Positions 25,796-32,946 of a DNA stretch of 49,431 nt are shown one piece after another. The position numbers and the translations under genes were made by a program. Each line of letters starts with the position of its first letter. Positions within the stretch are counted from its first letter, which is position 1. Under the pieces are notes generated by a model that ran no database searches, was not told the origin of the DNA, and saw only the letters and a list, made by a program, of their open reading frames with translations. Source of the DNA: JALZHR01 sp036389695 (GTDB taxonomy: Bacteria > Acidobacteriota > Blastocatellia > Pyrinomonadales > Pyrinomonadaceae); the NCBI GenBank assembly GCA_036389695.1, contig DASVWG010000440.1:1-49431 (forward strand), in the 5' to 3' direction.

Positions 25796-26284
25796 ATGTG
25801 CTGTAAAATTTTCTGGAAAAAGCTCGTTCCCTTTGCTTTGACTTTTCTACTCGGACTGCTGGCAGCGAGCCTTCTGCCCGGAGAAAGTTCCGCGCCTGTA
25901 AGTCAGGAAAAAGTAAAAAGTTTTAAAACTGCCGACTCCGGCAATGGAGACGGAACCGGCGGAGATGTAAACGTCGAAAGCGACGGGCGGCGCGGAAGAA
26001 TAATTCCGCGCTCCGGCACGAATAAAGTGCTGATTCTCTCCACGCCGCGCGCGAATTACACGGATGCGGCGAGACAAAACGAGACGTCCGGCGCGGTTCG
26101 CCTGCGCGTAACTTTTCTGCCTTCGGGAGAAATCGGCGCGGTCACGCCGGTCTCTGCCTTGCCGGGCGGCTTAACCGAGCAGGCGATTGCCGCCGCCAAG
26201 CAAATAAAATTCGAGCCGGCAACGCGCGACGGAGTTCCGATAAGCGTCACCAAAATAGTCGAATATACTTTTACGCTTTATTAA
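25796..26284 (+). CDS. TonB C-terminal-domain protein (energy-transducer-like)
   Basis: The start at ATG 25796 (MCCKIFWKKLVPFALTF) is supported by a GAGGAA site, giving 162 residues. It has one membrane anchor (about 10-28), a glycine/aspartate-rich linker (NGDGTGGDVNVESDGRRGR), and a TonB C-terminal domain at about 82-162 (ANYTDAARQNETSGAVRLRVTFLPSGEI, AIAAAKQIKFEPA). A partner ExbB/ExbD pair is not in the window. It ends 6 bases before the aldolase ATG, so the two genes are probably co-transcribed. Whether it serves the microcompartment pathway, for example in substrate uptake, is inference. Confidence 0.8.
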   Translation: MCCKIFWKKLVPFALTFLLGLLAASLLPGESSAPVSQEKVKSFKTADSGNGDGTGGDVNVESDGRRGRIIPRSGTNKVLILSTPRANYTDAARQNETSGAVRLRVTFLPSGEIGAVTPVSALPGGLTEQAIAAAKQIKFEPATRDGVPISVTKIVEYTFTLY

Positions 26285-26290
26285 ATATTA

Positions 26291-27103
26291 ATGGACGAAG
26301 CTCAGGCGCGAAAACTTATAGTCGAAGTCGGCAAATTGCTCTACGAGCGAAGCTACGTCGTTTCGTCGGACGGCAACATCAGCATTCGCCTGGACGAAAA
26401 CCGCGTTCTCGCCACGCCGACGATGACCTGCAAAGGTCGTATGACGGAAGATTCGCTCGCCTTGACGGATTTGGACGGCAAGCCGCTGAGCGATAAAAAA
26501 GCTTCGTCCGAACTGGCGATGCATCTTTTGATTTATAAAGAGCGTCCCGATATAAAAGCCGTCTGTCACGCGCATCCGCCGCACGGAACGGCTTTCGCCG
26601 TCGCCGGTCTCGCGATTGACGAGCCGATTCTTTCGGAAGTGATTTTGACTCTCGGCTGCGTTCCTTTGACCGGTTACGGAACGCCTTCGACCGCGGAATT
26701 GACCGAATCGATGCGCCCGTTCGTCGCGCATCACAACGCGCTTTTGATGGCGAATCACGGCGCGGTCGCTTACGGCGCGGATTTGTGGCAGGCATTTGAC
26801 CGGCTGGAAACGCTCGAACACACGGCGAAAATCGCCATTCTGTCGCGCGCTTTGGGCGGCGCGAATAATCTGCCGAAAGATTCCATCGAGAAGCTTATAA
26901 ATATCAGGGAAAAAGCCGGTTATCTGACCGACGCGGCGCGCTGTCAGGCTTGCGGTTATCTGGACGAAGCCGGCATTTCGTGCGGTCACGAAACGAAGAC
27001 GGATTTTAAAACGCAAATTCCAAAAACGAACGGGGCGAAATTTACCTTTACGCGCGAAGAGCTTATCGAGCTTATCAGTCAAGCCGCGCAGTTGAAACAA
27101 TAG
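26291..27103 (+). CDS. Class II aldolase (fuculose/rhamnulose-phosphate-aldolase-like) with C-terminal extension
   Basis: This 270-residue class II aldolase keeps the FucA-type residues: Glu74 in ASSELAMH, His93 and His95 in CHAHPPHG, and His155 in ANHGAVAYG, closely matching FucA's Glu73, His92, His94 and His155. The known reaction in this family is zinc-dependent cleavage of a deoxy-ketose-1-phosphate to DHAP and lactaldehyde, or a related aldehyde. FucA is about 215 residues. The extra ~55 residues here contain a Cys-rich stretch (CQACGYLDEAGISCGH) and, after a linker, a predicted amphipathic helix (TREELIELISQAAQLKQ). That helix has the features of an encapsulation peptide that would target the enzyme into the BMC shell. 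It directly precedes the shell genes. Confidence 0.9.
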   Translation: MDEAQARKLIVEVGKLLYERSYVVSSDGNISIRLDENRVLATPTMTCKGRMTEDSLALTDLDGKPLSDKKASSELAMHLLIYKERPDIKAVCHAHPPHGTAFAVAGLAIDEPILSEVILTLGCVPLTGYGTPSTAELTESMRPFVAHHNALLMANHGAVAYGADLWQAFDRLETLEHTAKIAILSRALGGANNLPKDSIEKLINIREKAGYLTDAARCQACGYLDEAGISCGHETKTDFKTQIPKTNGAKFTFTREELIELISQAAQLKQ

Positions 27104-27161
27104 ACGGTTTCGGTTAAATTTAGTTTCCGTTCATAAAAAATTCAGGAGCGAAAATTAAACA

Positions 27162-27443
27162 ATGCAAGAAGCATTAGGAATGGTCGAGACGAAAGGTCTC
27201 GTAGCAATGATTGAAGCGGCTGACGCGATGGTCAAAGCCGCCAACGTGCAGCTCGTCGGTTACGAAAAAATCGGCGCGGGCTTTGTCACCGCGATTGTGC
27301 GCGGCGACGTGGCGGCTGTCAAAGCGGCGACGGACGCCGGCGCGGCGGCAGCGCGTCGTGTCGGCGAACTGGTCAGCGTTCACGTCATCCCGCGCCCGCA
27401 CGGAAGCGTCGATGATGTTATGCCGATAGGATTAAAGTCGTAA
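27162..27443 (+). CDS. BMC-H hexameric shell protein
   Basis: This 93-residue protein is a canonical single BMC domain: ALGMVETKGLVAMIEAADAMVKAA, then the pore region YEKIGAGFVTAIVRGDVAAVKAAT, and the C-terminal VHVIPRPH. It should form cyclic hexamers that tile the facets of a polyhedral compartment, with the GAG loop lining the central pore. It has a proper AGGAG site at 27144-27148. It follows the aldolase by 58 bases and precedes three pentamer genes. It is the only hexamer gene here, and no tandem-domain (BMC-T) gene is present. The last codon and stop overlap a repeat arm. Confidence 0.97.
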   Translation: MQEALGMVETKGLVAMIEAADAMVKAANVQLVGYEKIGAGFVTAIVRGDVAAVKAATDAGAAAARRVGELVSVHVIPRPHGSVDDVMPIGLKS

Positions 27444-27507
27444 ATCGCAAATCGTGAATCGTAAATAGTTTTCTTCCGATTCACGATTTACGAATCACGA
27501 TTTACGA
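27438..27507. repeat. Inverted repeat between the hexamer gene and the first pentamer gene
   Basis: The left arm (27438-27466, TCGTAAATCGCAAATCGTG...) and right arm (27479-27507) are imperfect reverse complements built from CGTAAAT/CGTGAAT 7- to 8-mers. The right arm ends 6 bases before the ATG of the first pentamer gene, so the hairpin would sit where its ribosome-binding site should be. Confidence 0.8.
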
Positions 27508-27513
27508 ACAAAA

Positions 27514-27780
27514 ATGATTATCGCACGCATACTCGGCACGGTCGTCTCGACGCAGAAGGACGAGCGCCTGCACGGGAAAAAACTTCTTATCGTTAAACCG
27601 GTAAATCTCGACGGCACAGACCAGAGCGGTTATCTGGTCGCGGTCGATACGGTCGGCGCGGGCTTTCACGAAAAAGTCATCGTGGTCGGCGGCTCGTCGG
27701 CGCGGCTGGCGGAAGGCAACAAAGATTGCCCGGTCGATTCGGCAATCATCGGTGTCATCGACACGGTTGATTTCATTTAA
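27514..27780 (+). CDS. BMC-P pentameric shell protein 1 (EutN/CcmL family)
   Basis: This 88-residue protein is a textbook EutN/CcmL/CsoS4 pentamer subunit: MIIARILGTVVSTQKDERLHGKKLLIVKP at the start, VAVDTVGAGFHEKVIVVGG in the middle, and AIIGVIDTVDF at the end. Five subunits cap each vertex of the shell. No ribosome site precedes the ATG, where a repeat hairpin stands instead, so translation may be weak. It is the first of three distinct pentamer paralogs. Confidence 0.97.
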   Translation: MIIARILGTVVSTQKDERLHGKKLLIVKPVNLDGTDQSGYLVAVDTVGAGFHEKVIVVGGSSARLAEGNKDCPVDSAIIGVIDTVDFI

Positions 27781-27832
27781 AGCATCAAGCGCGATTATCG
27801 AAGATTTGAAAAGGAAAAGTAACGAACTGTAA

Positions 27833-28114
27833 ATGCAGCTTGCACGCGTCATCGGAACGGTCGTTTCGACCGTTAAAAACGAATCGCTTCACGGGCGAAA
27901 GTTTCTGATTGTGCAGACGCTCGACGCGGATTTAAAGCCGAAAGGCAAGCCGCTGGTCGCGCTCGATTCGGTAGGCGCGGGCGTCGGCGAGCTGGTTTTC
28001 TGGTGTCGCGGAAAGGAAGCGAGTTTTCCGTTCCGTCGCGACAGCACGCCGACCGACTGCACGATTGTCGGCATCGTCGATTCGGACGAACACGTTTTTA
28101 AAGGTGATAACTGA
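27833..28114 (+). CDS. BMC-P pentameric shell protein 2 (EutN/CcmL family)
   Basis: This 93-residue protein has the EutN/CcmL fold: MQLARVIGTVVSTVKNESLHGRKFLIVQ, VALDSVGAGVGELVFWCRGKEA and CTIVGIVDSDEHV. It differs from paralog 1 mainly in the surface loop (RGKEASFPFRRDSTP), where extra basic residues could change vertex contacts. Only a weak AAGGA site, about 17 bases upstream, is visible. Its last two codons and stop (DN, TGA) lie in the left arm of a perfect 26-bp hairpin, so the C-terminus is partly repeat-encoded. Confidence 0.96.
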   Translation: MQLARVIGTVVSTVKNESLHGRKFLIVQTLDADLKPKGKPLVALDSVGAGVGELVFWCRGKEASFPFRRDSTPTDCTIVGIVDSDEHVFKGDN

Positions 28115-28170
28115 TAACTGATAACTGATAGTGGAAGAAAAAAACTATCAGTTATCAGTTATCAGTTATC
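28106..28170. repeat. Perfect 26-bp GATAACT inverted repeat
   Basis: Arms at 28106-28131 and 28145-28170 are exact reverse complements made of nearly four tandem GATAACT 7-mers, with a 13-nt purine-rich loop. The left arm supplies the stop codon of pentamer gene 2, and the right arm ends 10 bases before the ATG of pentamer gene 3. Confidence 0.92.
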
Positions 28171-28180
28171 AGTTAATTCA

Positions 28181-28471
28181 ATGCTTTTAGCCAAAGTCAT
28201 CGGAAACGTCGTCGCGACGCAGAAAAATCAGCGTTATGAAGGCACGCGCGTGATGCTCTGTCGTCAGATTACGCCCGAAGGCGAAGAAATGGAAAACACT
28301 TTGATTGCGCTCGATTCCGTTTCGGCGGGCGAAGGCGACATCGTCATCGTCGTGCAGGAAGGCTGGAGCGCTTCGACCGCTTCGACCGGAAAAGCGGGCG
28401 CGGCGATTGATTCGGCAATCATCGGCGTGGTCGATTATATCGATTTATTGCCGGACGAGAAAAAATTATAG
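28181..28471 (+). CDS. BMC-P pentameric shell protein 3 (EutN/CcmL family)
   Basis: This 96-residue EutN/CcmL protein reads MLLAKVIGNVVATQKNQRYEG at the start, IALDSVSAGEGDIVIVVQEGW in the middle and AIIGVVDYIDLL at the end. It is the most divergent of the three pentamers and carries a Ser/Thr/Ala-rich loop (SASTASTGKAGAA) before the last strand. The ATG follows a perfect hairpin with no ribosome site between, as for pentamer 1. Three pentamer genes with one hexamer gene suggest specialised vertices. Confidence 0.96.
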   Translation: MLLAKVIGNVVATQKNQRYEGTRVMLCRQITPEGEEMENTLIALDSVSAGEGDIVIVVQEGWSASTASTGKAGAAIDSAIIGVVDYIDLLPDEKKL

Positions 28472-28595
28472 AGTGTCCCGCGCGTGTCTGCTCATAACGT
28501 CTGCAAAGGCAATAACTTTTTTATTAATCACTTTTGCCGTCACAAATCAAACTAATTTAAACAAGCGGGTAAATCACAATTTAAGGAAATGAGAT

Positions 28596-29516
28596 ATGAA
28601 AACCTTGCAAGTGTTACTGTTAATTTTTTGTTTTGCCACAATTTCTTATGCCGGTGATAAATGGTTTCTCGACACACCGAAAGATTCGATTGTCATCTTA
28701 AAAATTCCGGTCGATAATTTCGGCTTTCAAAAATGGAGCGTTTGGTCTGGGCGGACGAGCTATGCGGCAGCTATCGGACAATCTTCCGACGGCGTGATTA
28801 CGGTTAAAGGTGATAGAGAATGGCGCAGCAGCGGTTGGGCTTGGATGCAGGAATTTGTTCTGAAAAAAGCCGGTTACGAAAACAAAATGCCGGTCGCCGA
28901 GCTTCGCGCCGGGACTGTTAATATTAAGCTTAATTTCGATTCCAGCATCACGGATTTGAATAAGGCATTTAAAGAAGTCGCTTTTGTCGGAAATCTCTAT
29001 CAGTTTCAGCAAAGCGATTACTATCAGAAAGAAGTAGTTGACCGCCAGTTGCCGCGTATATTTAACGGAAAGCTTTCCAAAATTCCCGGAGAAACTCAAC
29101 TTAAACTGGTCGAAGCCGTTAAATACGATTCCAAATATATTAAGGGCGAAGAATTTAAGGGCAAATTTTATCTCGTATTGGGCGGCAGTGATGATATTAT
29201 TTATAACACAATCCAGGTCAACCAAGCTGAGCGTACGGCTAAAACGATTGAAAAGTTAATAAATATCGGAATACGTAATATGCCGGATGTCATAAACACG
29301 CCGGATATTGACGGATTAAAAGTCGAGTTTAAGGTCTTTTTCAAAGATTTTCTTCGGGAGGCAAATCCGAATTCCGAAGATTTACACGCGTACTTTTTAT
29401 TTGAGAACTTAAAACAATTCAAAGAAGCCGATATTACCAATCAGCAGCTTGTTGATAAATCTATCATTCTGGTTAACGGCAATCGCGTACAGGTTTCGTT
29501 AACGCAATTTAATTGA
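28596..29516 (+). CDS. Secreted protein of unknown function downstream of the shell genes
   Basis: This 306-residue protein has an N-terminal signal peptide (cleavage near SYAG, about residue 19). It is rich in Lys, Asn and Phe and clearly more AT-rich than its neighbours, which may indicate separate origin. No family was recognised. It follows the third pentamer gene by 124 bases on the same strand, but the longer gap and secretion signal suggest it is not part of the compartment. The ATG at 28596 has an AAGGAAATGAG-type site before it. Confidence 0.65.
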   Translation: MKTLQVLLLIFCFATISYAGDKWFLDTPKDSIVILKIPVDNFGFQKWSVWSGRTSYAAAIGQSSDGVITVKGDREWRSSGWAWMQEFVLKKAGYENKMPVAELRAGTVNIKLNFDSSITDLNKAFKEVAFVGNLYQFQQSDYYQKEVVDRQLPRIFNGKLSKIPGETQLKLVEAVKYDSKYIKGEEFKGKFYLVLGGSDDIIYNTIQVNQAERTAKTIEKLINIGIRNMPDVINTPDIDGLKVEFKVFFKDFLREANPNSEDLHAYFLFENLKQFKEADITNQQLVDKSIILVNGNRVQVSLTQFN

Positions 29517-29592
29517 AAAGCCGGTAAATTATAATGGAAACGAGATTGGATTTATTTAAACGATTATTCGCTTTGCCTGTTGGGCTACAAAT

Positions 29593-29940
29593 ATGACGAA
29601 CGAAAGCACTCAAAAATTAGCCGAGCGAATCGCGCTGCTCTTACAGCAGGACAGCGAGCCGCCGAAAGACGATTTTTCGGCATTGCAGGCGACGCTCGAA
29701 AAAATCAATCAAAGACTGGACAAAATCGAATCTCAATTATCCTCTCCGAATTCAGATAATATTCCGCATTCCGCGTTCCGCGTTCCGCATTCCGCTCATC
29801 CGAGCCAGGAAAAATTTGCCATCGACGAAGCCGTCGTCAACGAAATTCTCGAACATTTTCAAAAGGAAAAGGCTTGCACGTTCGAGCCGAACGGCAAGCC
29901 TTGCGACCATTGCGCGATGTGCAGCTCGCGCGGTTTCTAG
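29593..29940 (+). CDS. Small protein with coiled-coil and C-terminal four-cysteine motif
   Basis: This 115-residue protein has an N-terminal helical region and a coiled-coil segment (ALQATLEKINQRLDKIESQLSS, about 28-49), then a repeat-derived linker (FRVPHSAHP) and a C-terminal ACTFEPNGKPCDHCAMCSS. The spacing C-x8-C-x2-C-x2-C fits a metal or Fe-S site. It could be a small regulator or adaptor, and no family was recognised. The linker is encoded by five tandem 7-mers (29761-29795). It ends 2 bases before the convergent lemA stop. Confidence 0.6.
   Translation: MTNESTQKLAERIALLLQQDSEPPKDDFSALQATLEKINQRLDKIESQLSSPNSDNIPHSAFRVPHSAHPSQEKFAIDEAVVNEILEHFQKEKACTFEPNGKPCDHCAMCSSRGF
29761..29795. repeat. 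Five tandem ATTCCGC/GTTCCGC heptamers in a coding region
   Basis: Units ATTCCGC, ATTCCGC, GTTCCGC, GTTCCGC, ATTCCGC run without gaps from 29761 to 29795. They encode the low-complexity linker of the four-cysteine protein. No inverted partner arm was found nearby, unlike most repeats in this window. Confidence 0.85.
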
Positions 29941-29941
29941 T

Positions 29942-30568
29942 TTATTGTTTGTTCGCGTCGCGTCGAATCGAATTCGGGTCGCCGATATTCGGTGCTTGAC
30001 GCGCGCCTTCGTCGGCTTTGAAGAAAGGCTCTTCCTTAAATCCGAACAAGCTCGCCGTAATCACCGCCGGAAACGAATTGCGCGCCGTGTTGTATTTCGT
30101 CACCGCGTCGTTATAGTCGAGCCGCGCCGTGTTGATACGGTTTTCCGTGCCCGAAAGCTCGTCCTGAACTTTCATAAACGCTTCGTTCGAGCGCAGTTGA
30201 GGATAATTTTCCTGCAAGCTCAAAAGCCGTCCGATAGTTCCGCCGAAACTGTTGTTGGCGTCGATGACGGCTTGTTTTTGCTCGGGCGTTTTATCGCCGT
30301 CCGCACCGGCGGGCGGCGCCTGCACGGCGTTTAAAAGCTTTGAGCGAGCGTCGGCGATTTGTCCGAAAACTTCCTGTTCCTGAATCGCCGACATCTGCGC
30401 GGCTTTGACCAGATTCGGAATCAAATCGGCGCGCCGCTGCAGGTTGCTTTCGACGTTCGCCCATTTGCCTTTAACGCCTTGCTGCTGCGCGGTTAAATCG
30501 TTATAACTACAGCCGCTTGCGCCGAAAGCGACAAGCAGCGCGATGGTTAAAAGAATTGTTTTTCTCAT
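29942..30568 (-). CDS. lemA: LemA-family lipoprotein
   Basis: This 208-residue protein begins with a lipoprotein signal peptide (ALLVAFGASGC, lipobox Cys at about residue 20). It continues with the LemA helical domain: YNDLTAQQQGVKGKWANVESNLQRRADLIPNLV, and later LQENYPQLRSNEAFMKVQDELSGTENRI and YNDAVTKYN. LemA proteins are envelope-associated four-helix bundles of unsettled function. They are frequently encoded with TPM-domain proteins, as seen here two genes upstream on the same strand. Confidence 0.9.
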   Translation of the reverse strand: MRKTILLTIALLVAFGASGCSYNDLTAQQQGVKGKWANVESNLQRRADLIPNLVKAAQMSAIQEQEVFGQIADARSKLLNAVQAPPAGADGDKTPEQKQAVIDANNSFGGTIGRLLSLQENYPQLRSNEAFMKVQDELSGTENRINTARLDYNDAVTKYNTARNSFPAVITASLFGFKEEPFFKADEGARQAPNIGDPNSIRRDANKQ

Positions 30569-30583
30569 TGTTTAATTTCCCTC

Positions 30584-30660
30584 CGTAAATCGTAAATTGT
30601 AAATCGTAAATCGCTGCTCCTGATTCGTCTCGTTTACCATTGACGATTTACGATTTGCGA
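30584..30660. repeat. CGTAAAT-type inverted repeat between lemA and the nucleotidyltransferase gene
   Basis: Arms 30584-30613 and 30641-30660 are imperfect reverse complements made of CGTAAAT/TGTAAAT 7-mers. The right arm contains the last codons (RKS) and stop of the minus-strand gene ending at 30648. The unit sequence is the same family as at 27438-27507 and 47721-47793. Confidence 0.8.
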
Positions 30661-31376
30661 ACCTTATCAACCGCGTCGATGACGCTTTCGATTTCCCGCA
30701 GATATGCGGAAAACAATTCGTTTGCCGAAACTTCGTTCAGCGAATTAGATGCGTTTTTCTCGCGCAAAGCGAGAATTTTTTCAAACGGCTCGCCGTCTAT
30801 TTTTAAATACCGAATCGTCGCGCCGACCACTTCGCGCTTCGCAATCGGCGGCTCGACGCCGTGCAAAAGCAAAACGGCGCGAAACAAAGCGGCAAAGCTC
30901 GAAAGGCTTTCAATCATCAGCAGCGAAAGATTTTCGACCGACGCCGACGCCGGAATGTAAAGCCGCCGCAGTTGAATCAATTTGCTGCGCAATTCGTATT
31001 CGGTCTGGTGACGCAGGTTTTCGTCGGAAATTTCCAGATTTTCCAGCAAGTCCGTGCCGTAGAGCACTTTGCGCGCCTTTTCCATCTGGTGAAACTCAAT
31101 CGGGAAAACGTCGGCGGCGTCTTTCAGTTCGCCGACCGTAAAATAAACCGGCACGGAATGTCCCATCCGCTGCCATTCGCGCATCGGCGCCTGCGCGGCG
31201 CGCAAATCCTGCGGGCGAATCTCACGGAGCGCAATCAAAAGATTGTAATCCGAAGCGTTTGCCACAAAATCGCCAGCCGCCGCCGAGCCATATAAAATGA
31301 CCGCCGCCAGATTCCGCCCGTGCGACGCTTTCAAATCGTCAATCAATGCGTCGAATTGATTTTTTGCAAGACTCAT
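30648..31376 (-). CDS. Nucleotidyltransferase-like protein
   Basis: This 242-residue protein begins with a nucleotidyltransferase fold: AVILYGSAAAGDFVANASDYNLLI near residue 25, resembling GS-x9-DxD but with the second Asp replaced by Asn (DYN). Activity is therefore uncertain. The rest is mostly helical. It might be a degenerate MNT-type protein. It lies between the coiled-coil gene (9 bases upstream) and lemA, so it is probably in the same operon. The function is not known. Confidence 0.7.
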   Translation of the reverse strand: MSLAKNQFDALIDDLKASHGRNLAAVILYGSAAAGDFVANASDYNLLIALREIRPQDLRAAQAPMREWQRMGHSVPVYFTVGELKDAADVFPIEFHQMEKARKVLYGTDLLENLEISDENLRHQTEYELRSKLIQLRRLYIPASASVENLSLLMIESLSSFAALFRAVLLLHGVEPPIAKREVVGATIRYLKIDGEPFEKILALREKNASNSLNEVSANELFSAYLREIESVIDAVDKVRKS

Positions 31377-31385
31377 AATCGGGTT

Positions 31386-31934
31386 TTAAGATTGATTTTC
31401 CAATTGGTCAATCCGCTGATGCGCTCCTTTTATCGCTTCAAGTAATTTATCAAGCGCATTATTAGTATTTTGTAATCTGCTTTCGCCTATAGCTTGTGCC
31501 TCAGCTAATTCCGTCATTTTGTTTTCTAAATTCGTCGTATTGGCATCTGTTCTAGCCTGCGCTTCAGCTAATTTTGCCATTTTGTCTTCTAAGTTAGCCG
31601 TTCTAGAATCAGTTGTAGTTTGTGTTTCGGCTAACTCAACCATTTTGGCGTCAGTTCTAGCTTGTGACTCGGCTAACTCAGCCATTTTGGTGTCCGTTCT
31701 GGCTTGCGATTTAGCTAACTCAGCCATTTTGTCTTCCAGGTCTGCCATTTTATCTTCGGTTCTGATTTGCGCGTCAATCAAAGCCGCCATTTTGGCTTCC
31801 AGATTCTCACTGTCTTTGACGGAATCTTCCAATCTGTCATCGTGGCTGGCGAGTAAATTTGATAATAAAGCTATAGCTTCCTCAACAGTTTTAACCCGTT
31901 TCTCGACTTTTCCGACTCTTTCTTCAATGCTCAT
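31386..31934 (-). CDS. Coiled-coil protein with 14-residue repeats
   Basis: This 182-residue protein is almost entirely a predicted alpha-helical coiled coil. A 14-residue unit close to DTKMAELAESQART repeats about four to five times between residues ~55 and 140, equal to two heptads per repeat and 42 bases in DNA. There is no membrane segment or catalytic motif. It could be a cytoplasmic scaffold or tether. It sits inside the lemA-TPM group. The repeat DNA is a natural site for unit gain and loss. Confidence 0.75.
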   Translation of the reverse strand: MSIEERVGKVEKRVKTVEEAIALLSNLLASHDDRLEDSVKDSENLEAKMAALIDAQIRTEDKMADLEDKMAELAKSQARTDTKMAELAESQARTDAKMVELAETQTTTDSRTANLEDKMAKLAEAQARTDANTTNLENKMTELAEAQAIGESRLQNTNNALDKLLEAIKGAHQRIDQLENQS

Positions 31935-31970
31935 AGTTTTATTAAATAAAAGCCAAAATTAATTTTGCAT

Positions 31971-32885
31971 TTACCAATCGCCGCCCGCGCCGCCGCCGCC
32001 GAAATCGCCGCCGCCGCCGAATCCGCCCCAACTGTCGCCGCCGGAACTGCCGCCCCAATCACTCGACGAAGAACTGCTTCCCCAATCGCTGGAAGAGCTG
32101 TTGGAAACGCTGTTGGCGATGACCGAGCCGACGACCCACGGCAAGACGCTTCCGCCGCCACCGCCGAAGCCGCCGCCGCGCCAGCGATTATTATTGTTCC
32201 TGTTGCGGCGCGAGCGACCGCTGAAAATCGCCATTATGACGATAAACGCGATAGCCAGACAGCAAATGCCGCTGAGGCTGCTCGTCGTTCTGATGCCGGT
32301 TCTTTCTCTGGTTCGTCCGGTCGTCGGAGCGTTATTGATAGGCGGCGCGGCGACATTTCCTTTCGATTCAATCGTGCGGATATATGCTTCAATCGTGTCG
32401 GTCACGCCTTTCGTGTAATCGCCTTGTTTAAAAGCCGGAACGAGATATTGACGCTGTAATTGACCGACCACGCCGTCGGGCAATTCGTCTTCCAAATCCT
32501 TGCTGACGTGTGTGAAATATTTACGGTCGTCAATCGCTATGAAAAGCAGCGCCGAAGGATTATCGGTTTCTTTCGAGCCGATTTTCCAGCCGCGCGCAAC
32601 CGCCAGCGAATAATCGAAAATCGGGCGGTCGCCCGTCGTTTTGACGATGGCGACGGCTAACTCGACTTTCGGATTCGTCCGGTCGCGAAATTCGATAATG
32701 CGTTTTTCGAGCGCTTGTTTCGCGCCTGCTTCAAGAACGCCCGCGTAATCCATCACCGGCGAAGTCGGCGCGCCGAGCGGCGATTCGTTGATTGAAAACT
32801 CCTGCGAAAAAACATTCAGGCTTGCCAGAAGGCAAACTATGAGCAGCAGAAAGTTCGATTTGGCAAACGAGCGTCGTGTGTTCAT
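31971..32885 (-). CDS. TPM-domain membrane protein
   Basis: The start at ATG 32885 (MNTRRSFAKSNFLLL) is favoured because a signal-peptide-like segment follows directly, giving 304 residues. The TPM domain covers about residues 37-165 (VMDYAGVLEAGAKQALEKRIIEFRD, then GWKIGSKETDNPSALLFIAIDDR). A membrane helix follows at about 205-225, and then a Gly/Ser/Trp-rich tail. Some TPM proteins are acid phosphatases or photosystem II repair factors. Here the link with LemA is the strongest functional clue. The extreme glycine-rich tail is common in bacterial members. Confidence 0.87.
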   Translation of the reverse strand: MNTRRSFAKSNFLLLIVCLLASLNVFSQEFSINESPLGAPTSPVMDYAGVLEAGAKQALEKRIIEFRDRTNPKVELAVAIVKTTGDRPIFDYSLAVARGWKIGSKETDNPSALLFIAIDDRKYFTHVSKDLEDELPDGVVGQLQRQYLVPAFKQGDYTKGVTDTIEAYIRTIESKGNVAAPPINNAPTTGRTRERTGIRTTSSLSGICCLAIAFIVIMAIFSGRSRRNRNNNNRWRGGGFGGGGGSVLPWVVGSVIANSVSNSSSSDWGSSSSSSDWGGSSGGDSWGGFGGGGDFGGGGAGGDW

Positions 32886-32946
32886 TACTTTATAATTACA
32901 TTTTCGCAAATCACACACGAATACGAAAGTCTCTTTTGCAAAGTTC

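Noticed and set aside
26288..27100. Minus-strand open frame of 270 codons opposite the aldolase
   Set aside because: Same span as a conserved aldolase in the opposite strand; product is basic low-complexity sequence with no motif.
27438..28170. Short spaced repeats considered as a CRISPR array
   Set aside because: Units are 7-mers without spacers, arranged as complementary arms of hairpins, and no cas gene is present.
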